From contig JAEOAD010002183.1 of NCBI GenBank assembly GCA_036365145.1, positions 3,745,501 to 3,809,500 of the forward strand: a DNA stretch of 64,000 nucleotides. The letters are read 5' to 3'. Both the position numbers and the translations under genes were made by a program. Position 1 is the first letter of the stretch; the number at the start of each line of letters is the position of its first letter. Under the pieces are notes generated by a model. It worked only from the letters and a program-made list of their open reading frames with translations, was not told where the DNA came from and did no database searches. Below are positions 22,696 to 33,669 of this stretch, piece after piece. Source of the DNA: Orientallactaga sibirica. Lineage: Eukaryota > Chordata > Mammalia > Rodentia > Dipodidae.

Positions 22696-22734
22696 AACAA
22701 ATGCCTCCTCTACCGAAACTCCCTGATGAATTGA

Positions 22735-22914
22735 GCCTGGCGGAGAATGTATTATTGAACATTACCATAGATCAGCACACTGCATTTATCTTGTGATTAC
22801 AGCCAGCCATACATAATACTGGGGAGATAGGCTGACAAAATTGATTGCTTAATGTGTCTCCATTTATTAATTGACTTAATATAACATGAGAAGCTTTCTT
22901 AATGCCCTGGCCAA

Positions 22915-22915
<1 letters not shown>
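22735..22915. promoter_or_regulatory. Candidate conserved non-coding element, SIAH3 upstream flank
   Basis: A repeat-free, AT-rich block 250-430 bases upstream of the start codon. It has dense homeodomain-type cores (TGATTGCTTAATGTG, TTTATTAATTGACTTAATAT), ATTATTGAACATTACCATAG and TTATCTTGTGATTACAGCC. It is called because it lacks mutational noise such as CpG decay, simple repeats or SINEs and is motif-dense. Conservation itself cannot be seen here. Confidence 0.4.

Positions 22916-22917
<2 letters not shown>

Positions 22918-22941
<24 letters not shown>
22918..22941. repeat. Poly(A) run
   Basis: About 22 A residues in unique flank, with no SINE body attached. Confidence 0.85.
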
Positions 22942-22945
<4 letters not shown>

Positions 22946-23284
22946 AGAGCGTTTAAACCGCCAAATAGTGAAGCACCATGCTCCAAAGCAGGCAGACGGA
23001 TACAGCAGATCGTGGCTCCAACTCCCAGAGCTGCCTGAGAAAATCAAACAGTACAAGACTCCGATTCCAGAAACGGATTTGGCAGCCACAGAAATGTGTA
23101 TCTTTCAATCTTGCGCTCTGACTCTCTGCAATTTGGATTGCAGCCCCTTGATAAATCCAACTCTCCACTCTTTATACATAAAAAAAAATTGGCAAATACA
23201 TTTGGAATCTGGGAGAGAAACGCATATAGATATTTTTCAAAGTACTGTGATTACTGAAGTCTTTTTTATTAAAGCATAAAATGC

Positions 23285-23500
23285 ACAGAGTACATTTCTA
23301 AAAATAATGAAATCCTTGATGCATGAGTGCAACACAGAAAAATCTACACAGGAAGCAAATGGCTTGTAAATTAGCAAAATAATTACAGATGCAGAAAACC
23401 TGTGCTTGTCATTCATTTGCATATTGGTGGGCAGCAAATTGCTAATTAACCACTAGATTGTTGGAGGCAGTAAAATAGAGATTAAGAACACACACAGCCA
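23285..23500. promoter_or_regulatory. Candidate enhancer-like conserved element
   Basis: Repeat-free block with a perfect POU octamer core (ATTTGCATAT near 23415), GCTAATTAACC homeodomain sites near 23442, TTAGCAAAATAATTACAG and CTTGTAAATTAGC. The clustering of octamer and paired ATTA cores is typical of neural developmental enhancers. Function is inferred only from motif density and closeness to the SIAH3 promoter (about 0.8-1 kb upstream). Confidence 0.4.
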
Positions 23501-24312
23501 TCATTAACTTGTTTCGGTGAATGCTAACAGTACAGTTCTGTGCTGGAGGGTTCCAGTCCTCCCTCAGCTGCAACACAACACTCCTCAGCCTATCTCTAGT
23601 GGACTGTGGGGCCACCCAACGGTTCTTGGAGGCAAGCTCCAAACAGAACATGCGGGTTTAGGGCTTCTGGGGATGACCTCAGAGGGTCTGTTAGTCTTTG
23701 GGACTAAAGCCCAAGCAGGGGAGGGTTGTCCTTTCACTCTTGTTTGGCTGTTTCTCCGAGGATGATCACAGTCACCATCACACAGAATCCAGAGCTGCTG
23801 GACAGGCTCAGCCTCCCCCCCCCTCCAGGGAGCTGTAGCCATTGGGTCTGAGCCCTGTAGCTCCTCTGCTCCGCCGCCTGGTCTCAAGTCACAAGGCCTG
23901 CTAAGCAGAGGAGCACCTGCGACACTTAAGGCTGTGACCTGGTCAGATTCAGACACTGCAGAAGAGAACATACCTGGGTTAATGAGCCCACAGCAGAGCC
24001 CAGGTTGATTTTAACTTGAAGTTAAAACCAAGTCAATATTTTAAGGGACAAGCTGACCAAATAAAACTGAATATTTGTACTTTTAGCAACAAATGCACTA
24101 GCCAAAAACCAAAAACCTCTATATGACTATGCCAATATTTGAACTGATTAAACTTTCATCAATGTGATGTTTTTCAAATAGGGTATACGTTCATGGGCCC
24201 ACAGGGTCTTTGAAAATAAGTAGTTTATAGACAAGTTTTCCCAATAAGTGTGGCTAGTCAATAATATTAGAAGACACTTTCAAAAGTTTATATTGTCAAG
24301 AATAAGCTCTTG
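23501..24312. other. Unique sequence of SIAH3 5' flank
   Basis: The minus frame at 23971-23585 (128 codons) has no recognisable domain. A run of C at 23814-23823. Nothing else recognised. Confidence 0.45.
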
Positions 24313-24433
24313 AGCCGGGTGTGGTGGCCCACACTTTTAATCCCAGCACTGGGGAGGCAGAGATAGGAGGATCACAGTGAGTTCAAGGCCACCCTGAGAC
24401 TACATAGTCAGTTCCAGGTCATTCTACCTTGAA

Positions 24434-24478
<45 letters not shown>

Positions 24479-24480
24479 AG
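24313..24480 (+). mobile_element. B1 SINE, sense, with (CAA)14 tail
   Basis: CCGGGTGTGGTGGCCCACAC, then TCCCAGCACTGGGGAGGCAG and CCACCCTGAGACTACATAG. The tail has become (CAA)n at 24437-24478. Flanking AAGAATAAGCT is repeated on both sides (target duplication). Confidence 0.9.
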
Positions 24481-24569
24481 AATAAGCTTTTGGCAATTAG
24501 GAAAACATTTAATATGTTTTAATTATCTTTTTATCTGTTTATTTATTTTTAAAGGACTTTTGGGGGGCT

Positions 24570-24795
24570 TTATTTATTTTATTTTTATTTATTTATTTGA
24601 GAGAGGGAAAGAGGCAGAGTGAGAGAGTGTTTGGGTGGAAGAGAATGGGCACTCCAGGGCTTCCAGCCATTGCAAACAAACTCCAGATGCATGCACCACC
24701 TTGTGCATCTGGCTTACATGGGTCCTGGGAATTCAACCAACGTCCTTTGGCTTTGCAGGCAAGTGCCTTAACCACTAAGCCATCTCTCTGGCCTT
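24570..24795 (-). mobile_element. Dipodid SINE, antisense
   Basis: TTTATTTATTTGAGAGAGGG, GCACTCCAGGGCTTCCAGCC, CACCACCTTGTGCATCTGGC and ACCACTAAGCCATCTCTCTGG. Confidence 0.9.
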
Positions 24796-24946
24796 TTTTT
24801 TTTCTTTTTATTTTTTGAGACAAGATCTCATGAGGCCCAAGCTGGCCTCAAATTCACTATGTGGTTCAAGATGACCTTGAACCTGAGCCTCCTTCCCCTA
24901 CCGCCCAAATGCTGGGATTACAGATGTGCGCCACCATTCCTGGGTC
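24796..24946 (-). mobile_element. B1 SINE, antisense, older type
   Basis: Poly(T), GAGACAAGATCTCATGAGGC, ACTATGTGGTTCAAGATGACC and CTGGGATTACAGATGTGCGCC. It abuts the head of the dipodid SINE without a gap. Confidence 0.85.
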
Positions 24947-25164
24947 TTTTTTTAAAAAATTCTAAAATAAAAGTTAATGTATACTTCTAAAGATCCCTTC
25001 AAGACATAATTCATAACTCACAAAGTCTAAACTTTGATTTTTACATTCTTGATTTAAATGGAATGATTATGCTGATTTCTTTAGTTTACATTTAATTTTT
25101 TGTTCATTTATTTGTTTTGCTCACCTTATCAGAAGTATATCCAAAGAAGATGGTGATTTTTGCT
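24947..25164. other. AT-rich unique sequence
   Basis: Nothing recognised. Confidence 0.4.
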
Positions 25165-25179
25165 GTTTTTAAGGTATAT

Positions 25180-25454
25180 ATATATGTATGTATGTATTGG
25201 AGAGAGACACAGAGAGAGACAGACAGAGAGGGAGAGGAGGACAGATAGAAATGGGAGCGCCAGCAGCCTCTCAGCTGCTGCAAACAAAATCCAGATGTGT
25301 GCGCCCCCTTGTGGTCAAGTGCGGCATTGCGCCCTTGTGTCACTTTGCATCTGGCTAAACGTGGGACCTGGAGATTGGAACCACTGGCGATTGGAACCAG
25401 CATTCTTAGGCTTAGGAGGCAGGCACCTTCACTGCTAAGCCATCTTTCCAGCCC
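25180..25454 (-). mobile_element. Dipodid SINE, long form, antisense, doubled B box
   Basis: Flanked by a perfect 15-base duplication GTTTTTAAGGTATAT (25165-25179 and 25455-25469). It contains GCGCCCCCTTGTGGTCAAG and ATTGCGCCCTTGTGTCACTT, specific to the long form. Two GATTGGAACCA units (25373-25400) double the B-box region, as in the copy at 2993. Confidence 0.9.
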
Positions 25455-25625
25455 GTTTTTAAGGTATATTTTTAATAAAATGATTGTAAGCAAAATGAAA
25501 ATGCCATCAAATAGGACAGAGGTTTATGACTTAGTATACTAATCTCACACATGTGCTTAAGATAAAGAAAGCGATACTCTTCTTAATCTTAAATTTGATT
25601 TGAGAGTATTTTTAGAGCATGTTTT

Positions 25626-25674
25626 TTTATATTTTATTTTTATTTATTTGAGAGAGAGAGATACAGGAACAAGC

Positions 25675-25714
<40 letters not shown>

Positions 25715-25868
25715 GGTGCACCAGGGCCTCCAGCCACTGCAAACAAACTCCAGATGCATGCGCCTCCTTGTGCAACTGGCATACGTGGGTCCTGGGGAAT
25801 CGCGCCTCTAACCGGGGTCCTTAGGCTTCACAGGCAAGCACTTAACCGCTAAGCCATCTCTCCAGCCC
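25626..25868 (-). mobile_element. Dipodid SINE, antisense, young
   Basis: 13-base duplication TAGAGCATGTTTT at 25613-25625 and 25869-25881. The body is close to consensus, with a (GA)n tract at 25679-25710 and CTAACCGGGGTCCTTAGGC at the head side. Confidence 0.95.
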
Positions 25869-26148
25869 TAGAGCATGTTTTGATTCGCAACAAAATTGAA
25901 AGGAAAGTAGAGAGAATTTCTGTACACCGCTGTCCCCCCACACATGTGTCATTCCCCCCTCTGTCAGCATCTTCCATTGCAGTGATACCATTAGTAAAAC
26001 TCCCCCAACAGTCGTCATTGCTCAGAGTCTACAGTAACGTTGGTATTCATAGCATTTTATCCATTCTGTGAGTTTGCACACATGTACTGACATGTATCTC
26101 TCACTGTAGAATTATTATAAGAAGAGTTTCACTATTCAATAAATCCTG

Positions 26149-26298
26149 CCAGGTTTGGTGGCGCATGCCTTTAATCCCAGCACTTGGGAGGCAGAGGTAG
26201 GAGGATAGCCATGAATTCAAGGCCACCCTGATACTTCATAGTGAATTCCAGGCCAGCCTGAGCTAGAGTGAGAACCTACCTCAAAAAAAAAAAAAAAA
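26149..26298 (+). mobile_element. B1 SINE, sense
   Basis: GCCAGGTTTGGTGGCGCATG, CAGCACTTGGGAGGCAGAGG, CAGCCTGAGCTAGAGTGAG and a poly(A) tail. Confidence 0.9.
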
Positions 26299-26494
26299 TC
26301 CTCTCAGTGACCTTTGTTCATCCTTCTTCCTCCCTAAACCCTTGGTAACATTTTTATGTCACCATAGTTTTGCATTTTCCAGAAGGATATATCATTCAAA
26401 CCATATAGTATGCAACCTTTTCCAAGTGGCTTTTTACACAATATGCACTAAGATCTCTTGCTGTCTTTTTATGACTTAATAGCTCTTTTCTTTA

Positions 26495-26709
26495 TTTTTA
26501 ACATTTACTTGCTTATTTAAGAGATAGAGACAGGCAGAGAGAGGGAGAAAGAGGAGAGAGAGAGTGAGAGAATGGGCACACAAGAGTCCTTGCCACTGCA
26601 AACAAATTCCAGATGCATGCACCACATTGTGCATCTGGCTTTATGTGCACACTAGGGAAAGCAGGCTTTGAAAGAAAGCATCTTTACCATTGAACCATCT
26701 CCTCAGCCT
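26495..26709 (-). mobile_element. Dipodid SINE, antisense
   Basis: GAGAGAGAGTGAGAGAATGG, CTTGCCACTGCAAACAAATTC, CACCACATTGTGCATCTGGC and GAACCATCTCCTCAGCC. Confidence 0.85.
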
Positions 26710-27600
26710 GCTTATTTCTCTTTAATGATGAGTAATTTTCCTTTTCCTGAATATATCACCTTTTATTTATCCATTCACCAACTGGAGGACATCTTGATAG
26801 CTTTCATGTTTTGGCAATAATGAACAAAGCTGCTATAAATATCCCTATGCAGAATGACATATGGACATAAGTTTTCAACTCCTCTGAGTAACCAACCATC
26901 AAGGAGAAAACTTGCTAGATAGTATGGGATGTGTCTCCTTAATGCATAAGAAAACACCAAACTGTGTTTCAGATTGGCTGTGATTGTTTGCAATCCCAGC
27001 AGCAATGAATGACTTCTGTTCTCCATCCCCATCTGCATTGTGACCATTCTAATAGGTATCTAACTGTTTTCATTTACATTTCTCTGATGGCACTTGGCTG
27101 GAGCATTTTTCATATGATTTTTTGCCATTTTAACACTTTCTCTGATGTGTGTCTAGATAGTCTTTTTGGTATGTGAAATTCAAGGTGTTCCAGCATCATA
27201 TGGTGAGAAGACTATCTTCTCTCCGTTGTATTGTGTGTATGACTTTGCCGGTGATCAGTTGACTGTCTCTGTGGCTCTGTTGATCTGCTATTACTCCAGT
27301 ACCACCTTGTCTTAATTGTCTTATAATCAGTGTTAAATATGATAGTGTCAGTCTTCCAGCTTTGTTCTTTTACAATATTATGTTAGCTATCTTGGGTCTT
27401 GGGCTTTTCCATACAAACTTTAGGGTCAATTAATATAAAAAAAACCTTATGGGATTTTGATTGGGATGGTATTTTTTGATGGGAAAAACTGACATCTTAA
27501 CAATATTGAGTCTTCTAACCATGAACATGGAACACCTCTCCTTTTCTTCTTTGGTTTCTTTTTTCAGAGGTTTGTATTTTCCTTATAAAAATCTTGTACA

Positions 27601-27819
27601 GGGCTGGAGATATGACTCAGCAGTTAAGGCACTTGCCTGCAATGACTAAGAACTCATGTTTGAATCTTCAGGTCCCACGTAAGATGCACAGCGACACAAG
27701 CGCACAATGTCACACGCATCTCGAGTTTGTTTACTGCAGCTGAAGGCATTGGTGCACCCATTCTCTCCCTCTCTCTCTGTCTCTCTCTCTCTCTCCCTCT
27801 TTCTCTCTCTCAAATTAAA
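27601..27819 (+). mobile_element. Dipodid SINE, sense
   Basis: Duplication AAAAATCTTGTACA at 27587-27600 and 27820-27833. Head GGGCTGGAGATATGACTCAG; (CT)n near 27765-27812. Confidence 0.9.
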
Positions 27820-28057
27820 AAAAATCTTGTACATATTTGTTTAGGCTTATATACATTTCATTTGGGGGTACTTCTCAACTAAATGGCATTATATTTTTAA
27901 TTTCAAATTCTACTTGGTTTGTATATTAACTCTGTATCTTACCACCTTGCGATGACCACTTATTAGTTCCAGAATTTTCTTTCTTTCTTTTTTTTTTTTT
28001 TTTTTGGCACCACATTTTTGATTGTTGTAGATTTGTGGTAAGTTAAAATTAATGGAA

Positions 28058-28238
28058 AAGCTGGGCGTGGTGGTGCATGCCTTTAGTCCCAGCACTTGAG
28101 AGGCAGAGGTAGGAAGATCGCTGTGAGTTCAAGGCCACCCTGAGACTACATAATGAATTCCAGGTCAGCCTGGACTAGAGTGAAACCCTACCTCAAAAAA
28201 AACAAAAACAAAAAAAAACCAAAAATAAAAAATAAATC
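28058..28238 (+). mobile_element. B1 SINE, sense
   Basis: 13-base duplication AAAATTAATGGAA at 28045-28057 and 28239-28251. Head AAGCTGGGCGTGGTGGTGC; interrupted A-rich tail. Confidence 0.95.
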
Positions 28239-28584
28239 AAAATTAATGGAAGATCTCCAACTTTCTTCATTAAGTTATGGAAAAATTATTGTTATTAATT
28301 ATTTTAAATATTGTTATTAATTTATCATTGTTATTAATTCTTTTGGAGTTTCTACATAGATAACTATGTCATCTATAAAAAAAACAGTTATTTTTTTCTT
28401 CCTTCCTCACCAGAATTCTTTTCACTTCCCTTTCTTGTCTCATTGTATTAGGTAGAACTTTTAGTGGGAGGGAACATCCGTATCTTGCTCCTGATCTTAG
28501 TGGGGACATTTCTAGTTTCTGCAGTAAATATAATGTTAACAGTGTTAGCAGTAGAGATTGTTGTTATTGTTGATTTATTTTCCA

Positions 28585-28655
28585 GGTCTAGGGATCAAAT
28601 CCAGGGCCTCTCACAAGCTAAGCAAATGTTATATGCTGAACAACAGCACTAACAC
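28585..28655 (-). mobile_element. ID-like SINE fragment, antisense
   Basis: GGGATCAAATCCAGGGCCTC, then AAGCTAAGCAAATGTTATATGC: an antisense tRNA-Ala-like ID body, decayed. Confidence 0.45.
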
Positions 28656-28889
28656 CTATAAGTTTTAAAAAATTATTTATCAAGTTGAGGGAGTTTTCTA
28701 TTTATAGTTTACTAGGAGTTTGTTTTTAATCGTGATTTTGTTAAATGCTTTTTCTGCATCTATTTATATGAGCATGATTTTTCTTCTTTATTGATTTAAT
28801 GTTTATAAATAATTGATTTTAGATGTTAAATCAGCCTTGCATACATAGGATAAATCTCAATATTGTATCATTTTATTCTCTCTTGGTTT

Positions 28890-29035
28890 AACCTCACCCA
28901 CTTTTCTTAACCTAGAGCTCATTTCCATATCTGTAAAATGAAGAGAGTAGATATTTATTTCTCTCTCAAGATCACTATGAAGTCTATGTGCTATGTCTGA
29001 AAGTACCAAGTACAAGGCAACCTCTCAATATTTGC
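28890..29035 (-). mobile_element. MIR ancient SINE, antisense
   Basis: TTCCATATCTGTAAAATGAAG is the antisense MIR core, flanked by TTAACCTAGAGC and AGATCACTATGAAG. Confidence 0.55.
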
Positions 29036-29442
29036 TTCTACCAATATCTTTCGCTGAAGGGGATAATTTCACAGCATATTTTTTCTTCTTGTTTCATGAA
29101 ATCATTTTCCCCACTGCAAATTGAATCTCAGTTTGTCTCTACTAATCCAGGACATTTTCTGGCATAGATAAAATGCAGATGTAGTTGATATGGAGATGGG
29201 GACTCTAATCCAGGGCTAAGAAATAGAGATTATTATTCAATGGATTTGGCTCCTGGTTATGTTCTTAACAGGACAAGTGCTCCTGGCACTGCCCAGAGAA
29301 GATGGTTTGGAAGGCAAGGACAGGAAGATGGAAAGTGGATTCACACCAGCTGGGAGAACAGGACACAGAATCACTTCCAGGGTGCTTCCCCTGGCCAGCT
29401 CCAGATTTTACTAGTTCTAACTCTGCACCCTGTGAGGAATAT

Positions 29443-29474
<32 letters not shown>

Positions 29475-30710
29475 CTATCTTTTCTGTCAAAGGATGAAAA
29501 AGAGAAACTCAATTCTGAAAGGATGCCATTCCATGGGAAGACCCCTTTCCTGATTCAGCCATCCTTGAGACCAAAGCTTCTGTTTCTGCATTTGGTAAAA
29601 GGTCCCTAAATCTTCCATCTTTTTGTTTCTGCTAAAAACTGTATTATTTTAGATTTTAGCCAATTGTATGAGATTGTGAGGCCAAACTCTAACTCTGAGT
29701 AAAGCCCAGCCCCTGCCTGTGTTAAGAAATAAAAATCCCAGCAGACTTCCAGCTGGTAGCCTTGGCCTGTCTGAACTCTTTATGGTTGTGCACTTTGTGC
29801 AGAAGTGAACATTGCCTTGCCGGTGTGCTTTGGATAGTGTAGTCATTTTCAAACCCCAGACTCATTTCTAACAACCCCAAAGCTGTTTTATAGCATTGTA
29901 CTTTAGAATGTGAAGCACTCATCTGACTTCAAAGTCAGTCCTCAAAATCATCATCTATGGTTGACTTTGGAGCTGATCCTAAAAACAAATGTTCATATTC
30001 AATGTCCCCAAACAAAGTGGTATAAAGCAGCCTTCAGGTAGTGAGCTGTGTCCACCTCTTACCACTGAATAGCGGCCTCTGAGGTAGACATACCAACCCC
30101 TCCTGCAAACTCAGGATACTTAGAGCGTGCCCATCACCATATTAACCACATCTGCATGTTATCTGTGCCAGGACATGTCCTGGACTAGTCAGGAGACAAA
30201 CTGAGATTCAAGTGCTAAATTCTCACTTCACATTACTTTGTTTTCTAAAAATGAAGCTAATTATTCCATTTAAGGATTAATTTAATCCATGAATATGAAA
30301 TTATCAGAATGCCTGGCCATGAAAACCCCTTTCTTTCTTCTTCTCTTCCTTGTCCTCTGCTGTCTTTTTCTCTCCTCTTCCTTAAGAATATGAATTAATG
30401 CAAAATGTTAATAAGGACATGAAACACTAAAACTTTCTTATGTTCTGGAAATCATCTGGAAAACTGTTTAGTATCACCTATTAAAGCTAAATATATGTAT
30501 TGCCGTAGGACCCAGAAATTTACTCCAAATCCCTAACAGTTTTCCAGCATATACACAAGAGGTCAGTTTTCTGTGAATGTTGAAGAGCCATCTATCTTTA
30601 AATCCTTAGTAAGAAACATTGCAAAAATAGACAGTATGAAAAATCTAATTACTTCTAGTAATTATATGGTCAGTATCCATGTTTATGTCAGTTGAAAAAT
30701 ATATCTCCTT
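29036..30710. other. Mostly unique sequence; (GA)14 at 29447-29475
   Basis: No gene or other repeat recognised. The overlapping plus frames at 29240-29553 run through the GA repeat and are not supported. Confidence 0.45.
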
Positions 30711-30922
30711 GGACTGGAGAGATGGCTTAGCTGTTAAGGTGCCTGCCTGCCAAGCCTAAGAACGCCAGTTCCAATCTCCAGGTCCCACGTTTAGCCAGAT
30801 GCAAAAAGTGAGGCAAGGGCGCACATGCCTCTGGAGTTCATTCACAGAGGCTGAGAAGCTGCTGGCACGCCCATTCTCTCTCTCTCTAGCTTTCTCTCTC
30901 TCATTCAAATAAAAATAAATAA
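30711..30922 (+). mobile_element. Dipodid SINE, long-form type, sense
   Basis: GGACTGGAGAGATGGCTTAG head, single AGTTCCAATCTCCAGG B-box region, and GAGAAGCTGCTGGCACGCCC. Duplication ATCTCCTT at 30703-30710 and 30923-30930. Confidence 0.9.
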
Positions 30923-30930
30923 ATCTCCTT

Positions 30931-32416
30931 GTTCACAAGCTGGAACCACTGCCTCTTCCCTGACAGTGGGCCTTAGCGATCACCCTACTAACATGTGTAC
31001 AAAAATGATGTGTGATTTCTGGCATTTGCCCTGATAGACTTCCAAATTTCCATGGAGTGAGGTTCTGCTTATATCCTGTTTTGTACTTGTGAATTATGCT
31101 GCAAGGTATACAGTGATTATCCTATGCTTGTCCTTCTAGCATATGTCAAGTGTGTAAACTACATCTATATAATGTTGGAGGAGAGGAAAAAAAAAAAAAA
31201 AAAAAAACCACCTTTTAGCTCAAGGGTTTTCAAGATCAGGAACAATGTGAGTTGTAGCCAGAGAATAAAAAGGAATATGCCTGCCAATTATTTCACATTC
31301 CCCTTTAACAGGTGCAGACTATTTCTTCTTCCTTTAAAGGAAGTGACTCATTATAATCATAGACACATGGTGATGTGTGGTTTCCAAGGCTACATCATTA
31401 AAGGCGATGTCACTTTGCTCTCTGGTATCACTTACTTTGCAGCATCCAGAATTCAGGTTGTAAGGACCCTCCAGCAGTTGTGTGGAGACAACTGAAGTAT
31501 TCTGTGGGCAGCCAGGGTCAGCTTGCCAGCCATGGGAAGCAGCCATCCAGGTCCCAGACAAGCCTTCAGATGACTGAAACCCTGGCCAACATTTTGTCTG
31601 CAATCTCCTGGGACACTGACCAAACCAGAAGCTAAATGGCTTAAGATTTGCTGATCTATAGCAACTAAGACAAAAAATAATGTTTATCATTTCCAGAAGC
31701 CTCTGTGTTTTAGAATAATTTGATGTGGGTGGTGTTGATGAAGCAAATGAGTAATTCTGTTGGTGTCATTGATGTAAAAGAATGGAGCTACTTGTGTAAA
31801 GCTGATGGACTTAATTTGAATTTCAATGACTTCAGTGGTGCATTTTATGTTAAGGAAGGGGAAAGGTGAATGCAGAAAAGGATGAAGTGGAAGAGAAAGA
31901 GCAGAAGGAGAAAGATAAGGGCAAAAGGAAGGGAAAGGGATATAAGGAGAAGAAAGGAGGGAGGACAGGAAATGAAGAAAAGCTCTGTCACTCAGTTCTG
32001 TCCACTGAAAAGACCTGGGGAAATGAGTGCATGGAAGTCAGGTTGTGTTTTCCACACTCATTTTCCCACCTAAAGCACAATGAGTGAGAGCTTTCTGAAG
32101 AAATGGTCATGTCTAGATCTGAAGCAGAAAATACATATGGTGAGCTTGAGTCATCTCATTCCCCAGAGAGAAAGAGAGTCCTAATAAAATCAGACTGGAA
32201 ACACTGGAGGGGTCAGAAGCAACACAAAGAGGCTCTTCCTGCTGGAAAGGGGAAAGTGGATTAAATGTGTTGAATACGTTTAAGTGCATGCAGACACAAG
32301 TTAATCACCCTTGGATAATATTTGGACCTTAACGCATCATTGTAGTCTCTGGCAATAAAATTAAGGATTTAGTCTGCCTTTCCTGTGTTATGAAATAACT
32401 GCTTTAAAGGAATAAG
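30931..32416. other. Unique sequence; poly(A) at 31184-31207; purine-rich 31866-31985
   Basis: The plus frame at 31124-31495 (123 codons) runs through the poly(A) and has no domain. Frames in the purine-rich block are Lys/Glu-biased by composition. Nothing else recognised. Confidence 0.45.
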
Positions 32417-32645
32417 AGGGGCTGGAGAAATGGCTTAGCGGTTAAGGCGTTTGCCTGCGAAGCCAAAGGATACCAGTTCGATTCTCCAAGACCCACATAA
32501 GCCAGATGCACAAGGGGCACATGCGTCTGGAGTTCGTTTGCAGTGGTTAGAGGCCCTGATGCGCCCATTCTCTCTCTGTCTGCCTCTCTTCTGTCTCTCT
32601 CTCTCTCTCTCTGCTTGCAAATAAATAAAATTAAAAAAAAAAAAA
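32417..32645 (+). mobile_element. Dipodid SINE, sense, young
   Basis: Near-consensus copy: GGCTTAGCGGTTAAGGCG (A box), CCAGTTCGATTCTCC (B box), CGTCTGGAGTTCGTTTGCAG. Duplication AAAGGAATAAG / AAAGGAGTAAG at 32406-32416 and 32646-32656. Confidence 0.95.
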
Positions 32646-32656
32646 AAAGGAGTAAG

Positions 32657-33045
32657 AAAATCGCTTATTCTAAGCCACATATGAGTGACCTCAGCCTGGG
32701 AATTTAGATTCAAGTTACTCTGAATGACATGTTCCTCTGAATAACAGCCTCCATGTAAGAAGTTTCATGCACTTTTATAGAAACAGAACCAAAGAGATTA
32801 AATGTGGTCATCAAGGGGACATGAAAGGTGGGAAAATTTCTTCTACAGGATTCAGATGTTACCTTTAAGGGGGTATCTTTTACAGAATTTGTATGCTCTT
32901 CACTTTTTAGTGATAAGGGTTGATAGAAGCTAGAAATCTATCAAGCTTAGGCTAGAATTTTATTGAGACTGTTAACTCAGTTACAGAAATTGATGGTAAA
33001 TTGCTTTTAAAATGAACTAGAAATAGTTCAAGATAGCTTTGGCTC
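32657..33045. other. Unique sequence, nothing recognised
   Basis: No gene or repeat signal seen. Confidence 0.4.
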
Positions 33046-33200
33046 TGTTTTTTTTTTTTTTTCTTTAGAGACAGGGTCTCACTTTGTAGCCTAGGCTGAT
33101 CTGCAACTCAGTATGAAGCCCAGGCTGACCTCCAACTCACAGCAATCCTCCTGCCTCAACATTCTAAGTGCTTCACAAAACCTGAGGTTACAGGTGTGAG
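33046..33200 (-). mobile_element. B1-type SINE, antisense, old
   Basis: Poly(T), AGAGACAGGGTCTCACTTTG, GTAGCCTAGGCTGATCTGC and TCACAGCAATCCTCCTGCC. Confidence 0.8.
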
Positions 33201-33398
33201 AAACCAGACAGAAACAGCACATTCTTCTTCCAGATTCTCTACCCAAGAATGGGGTGGAAGACAAACAGCTAAGGGTGGTCTGACAAGGAAGACTTTATTT
33301 ATAGGAGATACAGTTCCCATGGAAAGTGGACTCTCCATGATGGGGGGGATACCCACCAAGAATGCACAAAGATGGTAATAACTACTCTGAACTCTTAG

Positions 33399-33635
33399 GC
33401 TTTTTTTTTTTTTTTTTTTTTTTTTGTTTTGGAGCGAGATCGGGAGAGGAAGACAGATACAGAATGGGCGCACTGGAGCCTCTCAGCTGCTGTGAACAAA
33501 CTCCAGGTGCGTGCGCCCCCTTGTGGGCAAGTGTGGCATTGCACCCTAGTGGCTGAATGTGGGACCTGGCGATTGGAACTGGCATTCTTAGGCTTAGTAG
33601 GCAGGCGCCTTAACAGCTAAGCCATCTCTCCAGTC
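33399..33635 (-). mobile_element. Dipodid SINE, long form, antisense
   Basis: 12-base duplication CTGAACTCTTAG at 33387-33398 and 33636-33647. Body has GCGCCCCCTTGTGGGCAAG; single CGATTGGAACTGG B-box region. Confidence 0.95.
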
Positions 33636-33669
33636 CTGAACTCTTAGTTTTGATGGCACTGGTACCAAC

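Larger units (their letters stand above)
25590..28880 (-). mobile_element. Ancient LINE-1, antisense, broken by five SINEs
   Basis: Plus-strand text reads as antisense old L1: CCCCCCACACATGTGTCATTC (3'UTR), CATAGTTTTGCATTTTCCAG, CATTTCTCTGATGGCACTTGG, AGTCTTCTAACCATGAACATGG and TCTTGCTCCTGATCTTAGTGG. Going right it moves from the 3'UTR through ORF2 toward the RT region. All frames are broken. Insertions sit at 25626-25868, 26149-26298, 26495-26709, 27601-27819 and 28058-28238. Confidence 0.8.

Noticed and set aside
31866..32087. Lys/Glu-rich frames
   Set aside because: A low-complexity purine tract gives Lys/Glu in any frame; no homologous protein recognised.
32417..32500. tRNA-like A and B boxes
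   Set aside because: They belong to the head of a dipodid SINE, with (CT)n and AATAAATA tail and target duplications, not to a tRNA gene.
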